A stretch of DNA of 64,000 bases from Nocardioides marmoriginsengisoli (GTDB lineage: Bacteria; Actinomycetota; Actinomycetes; Propionibacteriales; Nocardioidaceae), in contig NZ_RJSE01000002.1 in NCBI RefSeq assembly GCF_003725695.1, forward strand, positions 1 through 64,000, in the 5' to 3' direction. The notes below the pieces were generated by a model. It saw nothing but the letters and a program-made list of their open reading frames with translations, was not told the origin of the DNA and searched no databases. Positions 27,645 to 34,955 of the stretch are shown in pieces (within the stretch, counting starts at the first letter, position 1; each line of letters begins with the position of its first letter). A program made the translations under genes and the position numbers.

Positions 27645-27972
27645 GACTGCGCGGAAAGTTACGACACATATGACAAGCCCAGCGCCGCCAGCCGCCGCAC
27701 CCGACTCGAATCGGCTCCGCCGACTAACCGACATTCACGGCATTCCGGACTCTGCCGGACCCACCTAGGCCAGTGCCACCCCGACCGGGCCGCGTCAAGG
27801 GCACACAAACAACTTCGGGCGCGCTCCTGCGTCGCTTATTTCGCCCAAAGTTCTTTGCTCTCCGGCCCTTGACCCACCCCGGACGGGGCAGTAGCTCCGC
27901 GGCTGCGCCGAACGAGGCGCGACTCCGTCGAAACCTCGTTCGACCCACCACCAACAAGCCACCGGAGGAACC
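27645..27972. other. Phage intergenic region with nested hairpins, candidate replication origin / packaging signal
   Basis: No coding signal. It holds an 80-nt imperfect stem-loop: GTCAAGGGC (27794-27802) pairs with GCCCTTGAC (27865-27873), and inside it AACTTcGGGCG (27811-27821) pairs with CGCCCaAAGTT (27842-27852) around a 20-nt loop. Two more hairpins are TCCGG/CCGGA (27744-27759) and CGAACGAGG/CCTCGTTCG (27909-27942). Filamentous phages carry their plus and minus origins and packaging hairpin in such a region; the nick site is not identified. Confidence 0.5.
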
Positions 27973-28122
27973 ATGGCCACCACGACCATCGACATCGCAA
28001 CAACCAGCGTCAACGACGTCCAGAAGGCGCTCGGCGCCGCAGGAGCTCGGATCACGGACAAGCAGGTCACACCTGGCGCCTGCGGCTACACCACCATCAC
28101 CATCGTCACCAAAAGCGCCTAA
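27973..28122 (+). CDS. Small phage protein (49 aa), unknown
   Basis: Strong ribosome site CCGGAGGAA just before ATG. Product MATTTIDIATTSVNDVQ... is alternating beta-strand/helix (TTIDI ... GYTTITIVTK) with no membrane segment. First of a pair with the next gene, 20 bp apart. Function unknown. Confidence 0.65.
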   Translation: MATTTIDIATTSVNDVQKALGAAGARITDKQVTPGACGYTTITIVTKSA

Positions 28123-28142
28123 GAATAAGGGGAAAGTCCACC

Positions 28143-28325
28143 ATGATCGCCTACGGCGCAAACGCCTCGGACACCACCGTTCACAGCGACGGCCACAACG
28201 TTGACGTCTTCCTCGGCAGTACCTGCGTACTCTCCTTCAGGCACGAGAACGCCGACGAGGCCGCGTGGCAGTTGATCCAGATGCTCACGACCGAGTTGGG
28301 GCGCTCCTTCGATCGGATCGATTGA
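28143..28325 (+). CDS. Small acidic phage protein (60 aa), unknown
   Basis: Ribosome site GGGGAAAG before ATG. Product is soluble, with beta-rich N-half (HNVDVFLGSTCVLSF) and a helix (DEAAWQLIQMLTTEL). Follows the 49-aa gene; both end before a terminator. No recognised family. Confidence 0.65.
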   Translation: MIAYGANASDTTVHSDGHNVDVFLGSTCVLSFRHENADEAAWQLIQMLTTELGRSFDRID

Positions 28326-28454
28326 CCACGCGCCTTCGTACGGGGCCAGGAAGCCGCCATACACGGCCCCCGAGGTGCTTCCACAACGAACATCAGCGTC
28401 CGAGAACGCCACTAAGCCCGCTCACCCAAACGGGCGACGGGCTGTGTTTTCCGT

Positions 28455-28476
28455 GCAAGATCTTGCGCGCGTTTTT
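28455..28476 (+). terminator. Terminator between the plus-strand small genes and rep
   Basis: Palindrome GCAAGATCTTGC (28455-28466) followed by GCGCGTTTTT. A second GCCCG/CGGGC hairpin lies just upstream (28415-28443). It ends the plus-strand transcript at the convergent rep stop (28477). Confidence 0.6.
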
Positions 28477-30021
28477 CTACGGGGGTAAGAACCCCACCGG
28501 TCCGAGACCTGAAGTTCCCTTCGACCTGATGCCGCTCGCAGTCGTGTAGTACCGGTCTGGTCTCCCCTGCACCTGGTCAGCGACGCGGGCAAGGTCAGCC
28601 GCGAGCGACGGTGCATCGTTGACGAGCACGAACCCTGCCGAGCCCTTGAAGCGCTGCACGGTGACCGACGTCGATCGGAAGCAGCCGCGGCTGTGCTCGT
28701 GCAGCAGCTCGCCGGTGTTCGGATCCACCTCGTTCCGAACACACCGCAGGACGCGAACGCGCTTCTGGAACCGCTGGGTTCGCTGGTAGCCGCGTAGCGC
28801 CCTGGCAACGGCCAGGGCCACATCTGGCGAGAGTCCGACGGTCGCCACCGCCCTACGCAGGCCCCAGACGCCCCAGAAGCGCCCTACGCCGCCGCGCGCC
28901 AGCCACTCGGCGGGCGCGTCGTTCTGGTAGTCCTTGGCCGCGTAGCCGCCGTGCTTCGAGAAGTAGATCGCGAGACGTCGCGGGTCCGTCGCCCGCGCAC
29001 CTTCGCGGAAGTCGACACCCGTGCCGACAGCGACGTGACGGCCCCGTTCGCAGCACGCACCACCCTTGATGGTGCGCCCGTGCTCGTCCTCCCAGCACCG
29101 TTCTCCGCACCACTCGGCCGAGACGATGTCCGCCCACGTCTCCGAGAGCCACTGCTGGAAACCCGGCATCGCCGGCGGCACACACAAGATGTGAAAGTGC
29201 GGCGCGCCGCGTTCCTGGAACTCGCGCTTCCAGACCCCCACAAGGGGAAACCCCCAGAACGCGTACTCCCGATCCCAGCGCTTGCGCAGCTGCTCGACAT
29301 GTCGGCGGACGGCCCGGTTCGTCGGCGCGACAGCGAGCCAGTCCCCCGGGTACGTCAGCGTCACCATCGCTGGGACCGTCTGCTCGCCCATCGCGTTGAC
29401 GAACAACGGCGCGTAGTCGAGCGTCGCCAGCCGCAGCGTCATCATCCGCCGGCTCGACCTCGAGAAGCACCGGATCTTGCCTGCCGGCGGCACGTCGTAG
29501 CGACGACAGCCCTCACAGTTCACACGGAAGCAGCCGTCCCAGCACGGTTCGAACTGCTCGCGCCGCTGCCGATCCCGTTCCTTCAGCGCCGCGGCCACAC
29601 GTGCACGAGCTAGAGCCCGTTCGCGCTTCACCGGGTCCGTTGCTGCGATCCGCACGGTCCCCGGGCTGATCTCGATGCGCCACCGCGGGCCCTCGACAGT
29701 CGTGCGGACCGTCTGCTCCTGGCCCTCGAACTCCCCCAGCCACGGCAACACCTCCGGGACGTCCACGTAGCTACCCGTCGCGCTGTCGCGGACCTTGGTG
29801 ATCCGATGCTCTGATCGGAACCACTCCACCCGGCGTAGCTCGTGACTCGCGATCGCATCGACCCCGACGCGCGTGCGCTCGAACCGGTCAGGCTGCCGGT
29901 ACCCGGCGAACATCGACGCAGCCGACGACACCAACTCGCTCGACCGGTAGCCGATCCGAACCGAGCGCCCCGCCTCGATCGGCCCCAGCGTCCGGGAGCC
30001 GACCTCAACGACCGCGGTCAA
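28477..30021 (-). CDS. HUH-family replication initiator (pII-like Rep)
   Basis: 514 aa if started at the TTG that overlaps the zot-like stop (TTGA); an open frame continues 70 codons further but would lie inside the zot gene. Rolling-circle motifs in order: VTLTYPGDW (motif I, ~220), GAPHFHILC (HUH, ~274), IYFSKHGGYAAKDY with YxxK (catalytic tyrosine, ~352). Several Cys pairs upstream (CWDGCFRVNCEGC) may bind zinc. It would nick the phage origin and drive single-strand synthesis. Last gene of the structural operon. Confidence 0.88.
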   Translation of the reverse strand: MTAVVEVGSRTLGPIEAGRSVRIGYRSSELVSSAASMFAGYRQPDRFERTRVGVDAIASHELRRVEWFRSEHRITKVRDSATGSYVDVPEVLPWLGEFEGQEQTVRTTVEGPRWRIEISPGTVRIAATDPVKRERALARARVAAALKERDRQRREQFEPCWDGCFRVNCEGCRRYDVPPAGKIRCFSRSSRRMMTLRLATLDYAPLFVNAMGEQTVPAMVTLTYPGDWLAVAPTNRAVRRHVEQLRKRWDREYAFWGFPLVGVWKREFQERGAPHFHILCVPPAMPGFQQWLSETWADIVSAEWCGERCWEDEHGRTIKGGACCERGRHVAVGTGVDFREGARATDPRRLAIYFSKHGGYAAKDYQNDAPAEWLARGGVGRFWGVWGLRRAVATVGLSPDVALAVARALRGYQRTQRFQKRVRVLRCVRNEVDPNTGELLHEHSRGCFRSTSVTVQRFKGSAGFVLVNDAPSLAADLARVADQVQGRPDRYYTTASGIRSKGTSGLGPVGFLPP

Positions 30022-30965
30022 CGGCTCAGGCCCCTCGGGCCGACACCTGCCGATTCTACGTGGTGCTGGTCCTCGCCCGCCCCGAGTTCCTGCAACACCT
30101 GTCCGACACTCCGAAGCGGCAGCCGGTCGGGCTGCTCCGCAACGCCCTCCCCGGCCACCGCCACCGCAGACACCGCACCAGGAGGACACGAGCACTTCGG
30201 CCTGGGCCGCTGACCCCCACACCGGTAGCACGCGCCCGAGTCCGACACCGTCCCGATGCTCATCACCGAGTCATAGGTGTCGTACGCGTCGAACACCGGG
30301 GACTTCGGCCCGTAGTGCCAGTCCGTCAACCACGCTTCGAGCTGCTCGCGCTTGCCCTGCTGGAAGTCATCGAAATCGTTCGCGTCGTACGTCTTCCACT
30401 TGAACAACCGTCGCTGCGACCACGCCAACTCCTGACCATCCTCGGCCTCGACCCGCTTCGGCATGAAGCCTCGACAGAACGTCGCGGCCTGCGTGCACTC
30501 CCGGATGATGATGTCCGCCCGACGCCAGTTCGGGGCCGTCCACCGAACCACCAGATCCGAGCGCCGCAACTGGTTCAGAACGTTGCCCACGACGCCCGGC
30601 ATCGACATCGACTCCCGCGACGAGGCGACGCCGGTGACCTCGTCCATCAGCACGTCGGTGTGCTCAGCGTCCAGCAGCTGCTGCCAGTCCGTGAACGGCA
30701 CCCACAACGGGTGCGCGGCCAGATGCTTCACCTGGCCGTGCGCACCAAGCCCGTCGTGCTCCGGGTGGTCGCATTCCTCGTCGTCGCACGGACGCGGGTT
30801 CTCGAAGTCCAACAGCCGCACCGTCGAGAGGACCGCCCTGCCGGCAAGCAGCGACGGGATCGTGTCCCACACCATCGCCGCCGTCTTGCCGCCACCATTC
30901 GCACCCACGTACGCGTGGATCGGCCAGCCCCTGCGACTGGCCCGCTTCTTGGGGTTCTGGAACAT
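30018..30965 (-). CDS. Zot/pI-family assembly ATPase
   Basis: 315 aa, ATG inside TGATG of the upstream gene. Walker A GANGGGKT (about residue 24), Walker B TDVLMDEVTG (about 105) and the inovirus pI context 'NQLRRSDLVVRWTAPNWRRAD'. It powers virion assembly and extrusion in filamentous phages. Unusually there is no transmembrane helix; the C-terminal part holds a CYRCGG ... KCSC zinc-ribbon-like cluster instead. The 76-aa membrane protein just upstream may supply the anchor. Last 4 bases overlap rep. Confidence 0.88.
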   Translation of the reverse strand: MFQNPKKRASRRGWPIHAYVGANGGGKTAAMVWDTIPSLLAGRAVLSTVRLLDFENPRPCDDEECDHPEHDGLGAHGQVKHLAAHPLWVPFTDWQQLLDAEHTDVLMDEVTGVASSRESMSMPGVVGNVLNQLRRSDLVVRWTAPNWRRADIIIRECTQAATFCRGFMPKRVEAEDGQELAWSQRRLFKWKTYDANDFDDFQQGKREQLEAWLTDWHYGPKSPVFDAYDTYDSVMSIGTVSDSGACYRCGGQRPRPKCSCPPGAVSAVAVAGEGVAEQPDRLPLRSVGQVLQELGAGEDQHHVESAGVGPRGLSR

Positions 30966-31195
30966 CACCAGTGGTCCCGATCGCGCTCGGCGGCATTCTT
31001 GTAGCCAGCCCGACGCGCCTCAGCCTCGAAGTCCGTCGTCATGTCCTGGAAGACCCCCCAGAGCCAGCCGACGAAGACCGTGATCATCCAGATCGAGATG
31101 CCCAGCGCGGAGAGCACCAGCAGCCACTCCAGGACCGGTGCCGATGCGTCGCGGATCATCTCTACAACCGGCGCGTCTTCTGTTAGTGCCTTCAC
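30965..31195 (-). CDS. Phage single-span membrane protein (76 aa), possible Zot anchor
   Basis: GTG start overlapping the stop of the preceding reading frame (GTGA), with GAGGAAG ahead. A long hydrophobic span VLEWLLVLSALGISIWMITV continues to FVGWLWGVF (residues ~20-48), then an acidic/basic cytoplasmic tail (DFEAEARRAGYKNAAERDRDHW). Coupled to the membrane-less Zot-like ATPase by TGATG, which suggests the two work as a split pI. Confidence 0.65.
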   Translation of the reverse strand: MKALTEDAPVVEMIRDASAPVLEWLLVLSALGISIWMITVFVGWLWGVFQDMTTDFEAEARRAGYKNAAERDRDHW

Positions 31196-31527
31196 GACGT
31201 TGACTTCCTCTCGCTTGTCAGTAGCCCGTGTACTGCACGAACGCCCGCACCCCGGCGTCGTAGGCCGCCTGACGGCCCCACCGCCGCCCCAGCAGCATCC
31301 CCGCCAGCATCAGTGCCGCTCCGATCAGCAAGTCGCTGTGCCTCGATCGCTCCATCTGCCCATCTCCCCATCCGCTCGTACCACGTCCAACCCAGCCAGA
31401 TCCCGTAGCCCACGCCGACGATCACCCAGAACGCAGACCAGCAGATGACGACCAGCACCTCCGGGTACTGGTCCGTCTGCATCCAGCCCTGCACCTGCTC
31501 GACGCGGTCGCCGTACCACCCCGGCAT
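31192..31527 (-). CDS. Phage membrane protein; C-terminal half doubtful
   Basis: 111 aa in the open frame, ATG inside TGATG. The first ~57 residues (MPGWYGDRVEQ ... VICWSAFWVIVGVGYGIWLGW) have the expected G/C third bases and one or two membrane segments. After 'WYERM' the codon pattern collapses to A/T-rich third positions, exactly where a 45-codon gene starts in another frame. So either the tail is tolerated noncoding sequence, or the two frames were once one protein joined by a frameshift. Confidence 0.5.
   Translation of the reverse strand: MPGWYGDRVEQVQGWMQTDQYPEVLVVICWSAFWVIVGVGYGIWLGWTWYERMGRWADGAIEAQRLADRSGTDAGGDAAGAAVGPSGGLRRRGAGVRAVHGLLTSERKSTS
31218..31355 (-). CDS. Small phage membrane protein (45 aa) nested in an overlapping frame
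   Basis: MERSRHSDLL... with one membrane helix LLIGAALMLAGMLLG and a basic RRWGRQ tail, ending VQYTGY. Nearly every third base is G or C, unlike the overlapping frame. Ribosome site GGGGAG about 10 nt upstream. Size and shape resemble a minor inovirus coat protein. Confidence 0.6.
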   Translation of the reverse strand: MERSRHSDLLIGAALMLAGMLLGRRWGRQAAYDAGVRAFVQYTGY

Positions 31528-31688
31528 CACAACCGCCGGTCCTTCGGGCGACCGACCCGTCCTGGTGCTGGCTCGCGCCAGATCGCCGGACGGTCGAGCC
31601 CAGCGACGAGTGCTCGCTTGCTGCGCCGGCGCAGCCGCAGCAGCCCGACGACGGCGAGCAGGCTGCCGACTCCGATCAGGACCGTCAT
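31527..31688 (-). CDS. Small phage membrane protein (53 aa)
   Basis: ATGA overlap with the pVI-like gene. MTVLIGVGSLLAVVGLL forms one membrane segment, followed by RLRRRSKR and a basic tail to PKDRRL. Topology inward-positive. Function unknown; structural module. Confidence 0.6.
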   Translation of the reverse strand: MTVLIGVGSLLAVVGLLRLRRRSKRALVAGLDRPAIWREPAPGRVGRPKDRRL

Positions 31689-31972
31689 CAGTCGGCCACC
31701 GCTCCGCCGCCGAGCGTGGCGTAGGAGGCCGCCACCCGGGTCAGTCGCATGATCGCCGCGATCGCATGTGCAGCGAGGATCCACCCGACCAGCGTCAGCG
31801 CGAGCGCGACCGGGATCCACGTGTCGAACAGGCCAGCCTTGTCGTAGACATTCGCGAGTTGCGCCATGCCCGACGACACCCACCCGGGAGGGTCGGGAAC
31901 CAGCGCTTCGAGACCGCTCAGGATGCCCCCGAGGACGATCGTGAACGCGTCCAAGAGCCACTTGATGATCAC
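31688..31972 (-). CDS. pVI-like minor coat protein (94 aa)
   Basis: GTG start overlapping the pIII-like stop (GTGA). Amphipathic/hydrophobic N-terminus (WLLDAFTIVLGGILSGLEAL) and a second membrane helix (WIPVALALTLVGWILAAHAI), then a basic RLTR. Its position directly after the pIII-like gene and its length match gVI of filamentous phages; sequence similarity itself is not visible by eye. Confidence 0.65.
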   Translation of the reverse strand: MIIKWLLDAFTIVLGGILSGLEALVPDPPGWVSSGMAQLANVYDKAGLFDTWIPVALALTLVGWILAAHAIAAIMRLTRVAASYATLGGGAVAD

Positions 31973-33792
31973 GCCGCCTGCCCCTTCCCGTAGATCGGCA
32001 CACCGCTGCTCAGACCCAGACCGGACTGCACCAGCGAGATCGTCTTCACCACCGTCAACACGACCAGTCCCGCGGTCGCGAGCATCCGCGAATATCCGGC
32101 CGCGGTCGCCGCCGCCCCCGAGCACGCCTTCACCGGATAGAACGTGGACGGCATGCCCGCATCCGTCATCACCGCGGGCATCGAGAACCCGGGTCCGTTG
32201 CACCCGCCCGATGCGCCCGGATTCACCGACGTCCAACCGTCACCGATCGCGTCCGTCCACGGCCCCACCGCGCCGTCGAGAGGGTCCGTAATCCGGTCCA
32301 TCGCCGCCTCCCACGTACCAGGTGGAGGGATGAAGGCCCACTTGAAAGCACACTTCACCGGCACGTAGACCCAGTCGATCGGGTTCAACGAGAACGCGTC
32401 CGAGATGCACGACTCTTCACCCTCGGTGGGGATGCCAGGCCCTGGCGGGATCGAGGGTCGAGTGCAGCCGTTGTAGCAAGGCCTGTTCGGATCGACCGGG
32501 TCCACCGGCGCCGTCGGCGGGCGTTCACCATCGGTGAAGAACTTCGGCTTGTAGGCGTCCGTGCAGAACGACATCGGCACCCGATACGTGCCCCAGTAGC
32601 ACCGCCAGGCCGACGGGTTCCTCTCCCGGTCCGGCCAGTAGTCAACGCAGTCGTCCGACGGACTCGCGGTCTCGCCGTCGAAGCACCTCGTGTTCGTCGG
32701 CACGTACAACGGGGTCAGCAAGCACTTCGCGCTCGCGCAATCCGGGTACTTCGTTGCAATGCCCGGATCGACCATCGGGACCGTCGCAGTCTCGATCACC
32801 TGACCCGTGCCCGTCGTCACCCCGACACCCACCTGGGTCTTCACCGCACCCGGCTCGATGTCCCAGCAGCTCGGCAAGGTGACGTCCGGCGACTTCATCC
32901 CCGGCACCGGCGTGTACGTCACCGAACCGCTGGTCGTGAAGGTCGTGCCCGTCGAGCTCTTGCACGTCTGGGTGAACGTCGCCGTCACCGGCACCGCTGG
33001 CCCGTAGCCCGTCGTCCACTGCGAATAGCAGCCGTCCATCAGCCCGTACGCCAGGTGATCCGAGCAGAGACCAGACTGCACCAGCACCCACTTCTCCGAG
33101 CCGGTAAGCACTTCCTCATAGCCCACGACGGGCGCACCACCTGGGATCGCGACCTTGAGGTTGTAAGCATCAACCGCCGACGCCGGGTCGTTCGCATTCG
33201 GGATCACCAGCGTCTTGAGGTTCTGGTACCACTCCCAGATGTTCGACGGGAGGACCACGTTGGCCGTGTAGCCGTTCACGTTCGACCGGTAGATCAGCCG
33301 CCACTGGTACGTCGGCGGTGTCGGCAGTGCCGTCTGGAACAGCCTCAGCGGCGACGTCGTCGACGTCGGTGACCACGTCGCTGCGTCGTGCCCGACGATG
33401 CTCGCCGGACCCTCGTACGACGGAATCCGGCCCTGCCACGAGCCCGTCGTCAACAGGTTGTAGATCGACTCCACCGCACTGCCAGCGTCGCACTCGCCCT
33501 CAAACCCGAGGACCTGCGCGGCCCCCTCCAACGCCATACACGTGCCCTGGTACGCACCAGCACCGGCTTGGACCAAGATCAGCCCGTCGCCCACCGCCGC
33601 ACCAGCAGGCAACGCATAGACCCCGGACCCGCTGAGCAGCTGCGTCAAGAACGTCGGCAACGGCGGCTTCGGCGGGACGTAAGCGACCGCCGGAGTCGGC
33701 GCGACCAGCACCATGCTCAGCGCGAAGACACCGACCGCCCCCGACCCGGCCAACGCTCGCCGGAACGGCAGCCGCGCTAGGAGCCAGCGCAC
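31969..33792 (-). CDS. pIII-like adsorption protein (607 aa, secreted, C-terminal membrane anchor)
   Basis: GTG start; signal peptide RWLLARLPFRRALAG ... SMVLVAPTPAVA. Large cysteine-containing ectodomain with Pro-rich stretches (PTAPVDPVDPNRP, PGPGIPTEGEE) and one C-terminal transmembrane helix (LATAGLVVLTVVKTISLV) before a short tail. Layout of the receptor-binding tip protein of inoviruses. The middle is rich in Thr/Ser/Tyr/Trp and has no family recognised by eye. Starts inside the 36-codon gene upstream. Confidence 0.75.
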   Translation of the reverse strand: MRWLLARLPFRRALAGSGAVGVFALSMVLVAPTPAVAYVPPKPPLPTFLTQLLSGSGVYALPAGAAVGDGLILVQAGAGAYQGTCMALEGAAQVLGFEGECDAGSAVESIYNLLTTGSWQGRIPSYEGPASIVGHDAATWSPTSTTSPLRLFQTALPTPPTYQWRLIYRSNVNGYTANVVLPSNIWEWYQNLKTLVIPNANDPASAVDAYNLKVAIPGGAPVVGYEEVLTGSEKWVLVQSGLCSDHLAYGLMDGCYSQWTTGYGPAVPVTATFTQTCKSSTGTTFTTSGSVTYTPVPGMKSPDVTLPSCWDIEPGAVKTQVGVGVTTGTGQVIETATVPMVDPGIATKYPDCASAKCLLTPLYVPTNTRCFDGETASPSDDCVDYWPDRERNPSAWRCYWGTYRVPMSFCTDAYKPKFFTDGERPPTAPVDPVDPNRPCYNGCTRPSIPPGPGIPTEGEESCISDAFSLNPIDWVYVPVKCAFKWAFIPPPGTWEAAMDRITDPLDGAVGPWTDAIGDGWTSVNPGASGGCNGPGFSMPAVMTDAGMPSTFYPVKACSGAAATAAGYSRMLATAGLVVLTVVKTISLVQSGLGLSSGVPIYGKGQAA

Positions 33793-33887
33793 AACGCCAC
33801 CAGCATCACGATGTCGTACGTCCAGACCGCGACCGCGACCAGCACGACGAACCCGACCAGTGTGTACGACCAAGCGTCCTCAATCAT
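33777..33887 (-). CDS. Small phage membrane protein (36 aa)
   Basis: MIEDAWSYTLVGFVVL... one membrane helix (YTLVGFVVLVAVAVW), ends LVALCAGS within the start of the adsorption protein. GAGAGG precedes. First gene after the gVIII-type terminator. Confidence 0.55.
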   Translation of the reverse strand: MIEDAWSYTLVGFVVLVAVAVWTYDIVMLVALCAGS

Positions 33888-33916
33888 CCTACTCACAACC
33901 TCTCGTCCTCGACCGC

Positions 33917-33957
33917 TCCGGCGCGGCCACCCCGGCAAACAAGGTGACCGCGCCGGA
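33917..33957 (-). terminator. Strong hairpin directly after the major coat gene
   Basis: On the minus strand TCCGGCGCGGTCACC pairs with GGTGGCCGCGCCGGA (15-bp stem, one G-U) around an 11-nt loop, six bases after the pVIII-like stop. In Ff phages a terminator sits at the same place, after gene VIII, and lets coat mRNA be made in excess. Confidence 0.8.
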
Positions 33958-33962
33958 CGGAC

Positions 33963-34115
33963 TCAGGACGTGAAGCCCTTGAGCAGACGCCAGCCCTTCC
34001 GGAGGACGAAGATCGTCGCCCCGATGCCGAGACCGACCCCGGCAACGCCGAGCAGGTCCGAGGACATGCCGTCCGCGGCGTCCGAGACCACGGACACGGG
34101 AGTGGGAGTACTCAT
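33963..34115 (-). CDS. pVIII-like major coat protein (50 aa)
   Basis: MSTPTPVSVVSDAADGMSS, then membrane helix LLGVAGVGLGIGATIFVL, then basic RKGWRLLKGFTS. Acidic surface segment, single helix, basic DNA-facing C-terminus: the full plan of filamentous-phage coat protein. The end GATI-x5-K-x4-LKGFTS resembles the Ff coat end GATIGIKLFKKFTSKAS. No cleavable signal peptide is apparent. Ribosome site AGGGGGTG before the ATG; followed by a strong terminator. Confidence 0.82.
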   Translation of the reverse strand: MSTPTPVSVVSDAADGMSSDLLGVAGVGLGIGATIFVLRKGWRLLKGFTS

Positions 34116-34120
34116 GTGAA

Positions 34121-34201
34121 TCACCCCCTCCCCTGCGTCAGGGCCGCAAGCAGCCCAACCGCGACGCCGCCGGCAAGGCACTCGAAGATGAACGTCACCA
34201 T
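34121..34201 (-). CDS. Tiny phage membrane protein (26 aa), pVII/pIX-like
   Basis: MVTFIFECLAGGVAVGLLAALTQGRG: almost entirely one membrane helix. Its 3' end (GGGGAGGGGGTGA) doubles as the ribosome site of the coat gene. Position just before gVIII is where Ff phages encode pVII and pIX (about 32 aa). Too short for confident homology. Confidence 0.55.
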   Translation of the reverse strand: MVTFIFECLAGGVAVGLLAALTQGRG

Positions 34202-34206
34202 CCGAG

Positions 34207-34299
34207 TCACCCCCGCCCGAGGTGCGTCATCAACTGCCAGCACCGGATAACCCCGAGGGCCCCGACCAGCAGAGTCCAAACATTCGCCAGGTCAACCAC
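34207..34299 (-). CDS. Tiny phage membrane protein (30 aa), pVII/pIX-like
   Basis: VVDLANVWTLLVGALG... with helix VWTLLVGALGVI then RCWQLMTHLGRG. GTG start overlaps the end of the previous gene; its GGGGGTGA end supplies the ribosome site for the 26-aa gene. Same logic as pVII/pIX. Confidence 0.55.
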   Translation of the reverse strand: MVDLANVWTLLVGALGVIRCWQLMTHLGRG

Positions 34300-34660
34300 G
34301 CGACCACCCCGACACCAACCGGGCAGCGCTCAACGCGACCAACAGGCCAAGGCCCGCGAGCAGCAACGCCCGGTCATCGGTCGACAACTCCAGCGGACCC
34401 GCCTCCGGCGTCTCCCCCGACCCCGCCGCCGCTGGGTTGTCGAGCTGCACCACCGAGAGCACCGGATACACGCAATCCGGCATGTCCGCCCACACCACCC
34501 CCGGCGGCACAACCCAGCCCGCCGGAGGCTCCGCAGGAGTACTCACATACCCCGGCGACAACGCCGAACACGGGTCGTCCTCGTACGACGCGTACGAAGC
34601 CACGTCCGAGCAGACGACGCACCCCAGCGCCATGACCAAGGCCACCAGGAAGCGCTTCAC
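34292..34660 (-). CDS. Phage secreted protein with C-terminal membrane anchor (122 aa)
   Basis: GTG start (GTGA overlap). Signal peptide KRFLVALVMALGCVVCSDVASYA, short ectodomain with three cysteines (CSALSPG, DMPDCVYP), C-terminal membrane helix LLLAGLGLLVALSAARLV. It resembles a small second adsorption or virion-tip protein. No recognised family. Confidence 0.6.
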   Translation of the reverse strand: MKRFLVALVMALGCVVCSDVASYASYEDDPCSALSPGYVSTPAEPPAGWVVPPGVVWADMPDCVYPVLSVVQLDNPAAAGSGETPEAGPLELSTDDRALLLAGLGLLVALSAARLVSGWSRG

Positions 34661-34755
34661 CGAAGCCACCCCGACCCATACAGCAGCCTCGCCACCGCGA
34701 CCATCAAGAACGCGACACCCAGCCACGTCACACGACCACGCGGACGAAGACCCAT
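34657..34755 (-). CDS. Tiny phage membrane protein (32 aa)
   Basis: MGLRPRGRVTWLGVAF... with helix WLGVAFLMVAVARLLY. Starts in TGATG and ends in GTGA, so translation is coupled on both sides. Confidence 0.55.
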   Translation of the reverse strand: MGLRPRGRVTWLGVAFLMVAVARLLYGSGWLR

Positions 34756-34949
34756 CACGCGCTGCCGACCTCAGCCAAGGCCTGACCGAGCACGCGACCC
34801 ACCGGCTTGCAGAGCGCGTCATGCAACTCCGCCGCGACCCGGACGTCCTCGTTGGAGTACGCCTCGTCCAGGTCCCACACGCCGCGGCAGGCGTCGCAGT
34901 CCAGCCGGGCACCCCAGCCGAACAACGACGCCTGCACAACAACCGACAT
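34755..34949 (-). CDS. Small phage protein with CxxC (64 aa)
   Basis: Soluble; LDCDACRGVWDLDEAY suggests half a zinc ribbon, followed by a helix (DVRVAAELHDALC). Lies between the ssDNA-binding candidate and the tiny membrane genes. Function unknown. Confidence 0.6.
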   Translation of the reverse strand: MSVVVQASLFGWGARLDCDACRGVWDLDEAYSNEDVRVAAELHDALCKPVGRVLGQALAEVGSA

Positions 34950-34955
34950 GGCCGT

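Noticed and set aside
31192-31355. Sequencing error or true frameshift joining the two frames
   Set aside because: The 45-codon frame has its own start and ribosome site and complete codon pattern, so separate genes are simpler; kept as an alternative in the findings.
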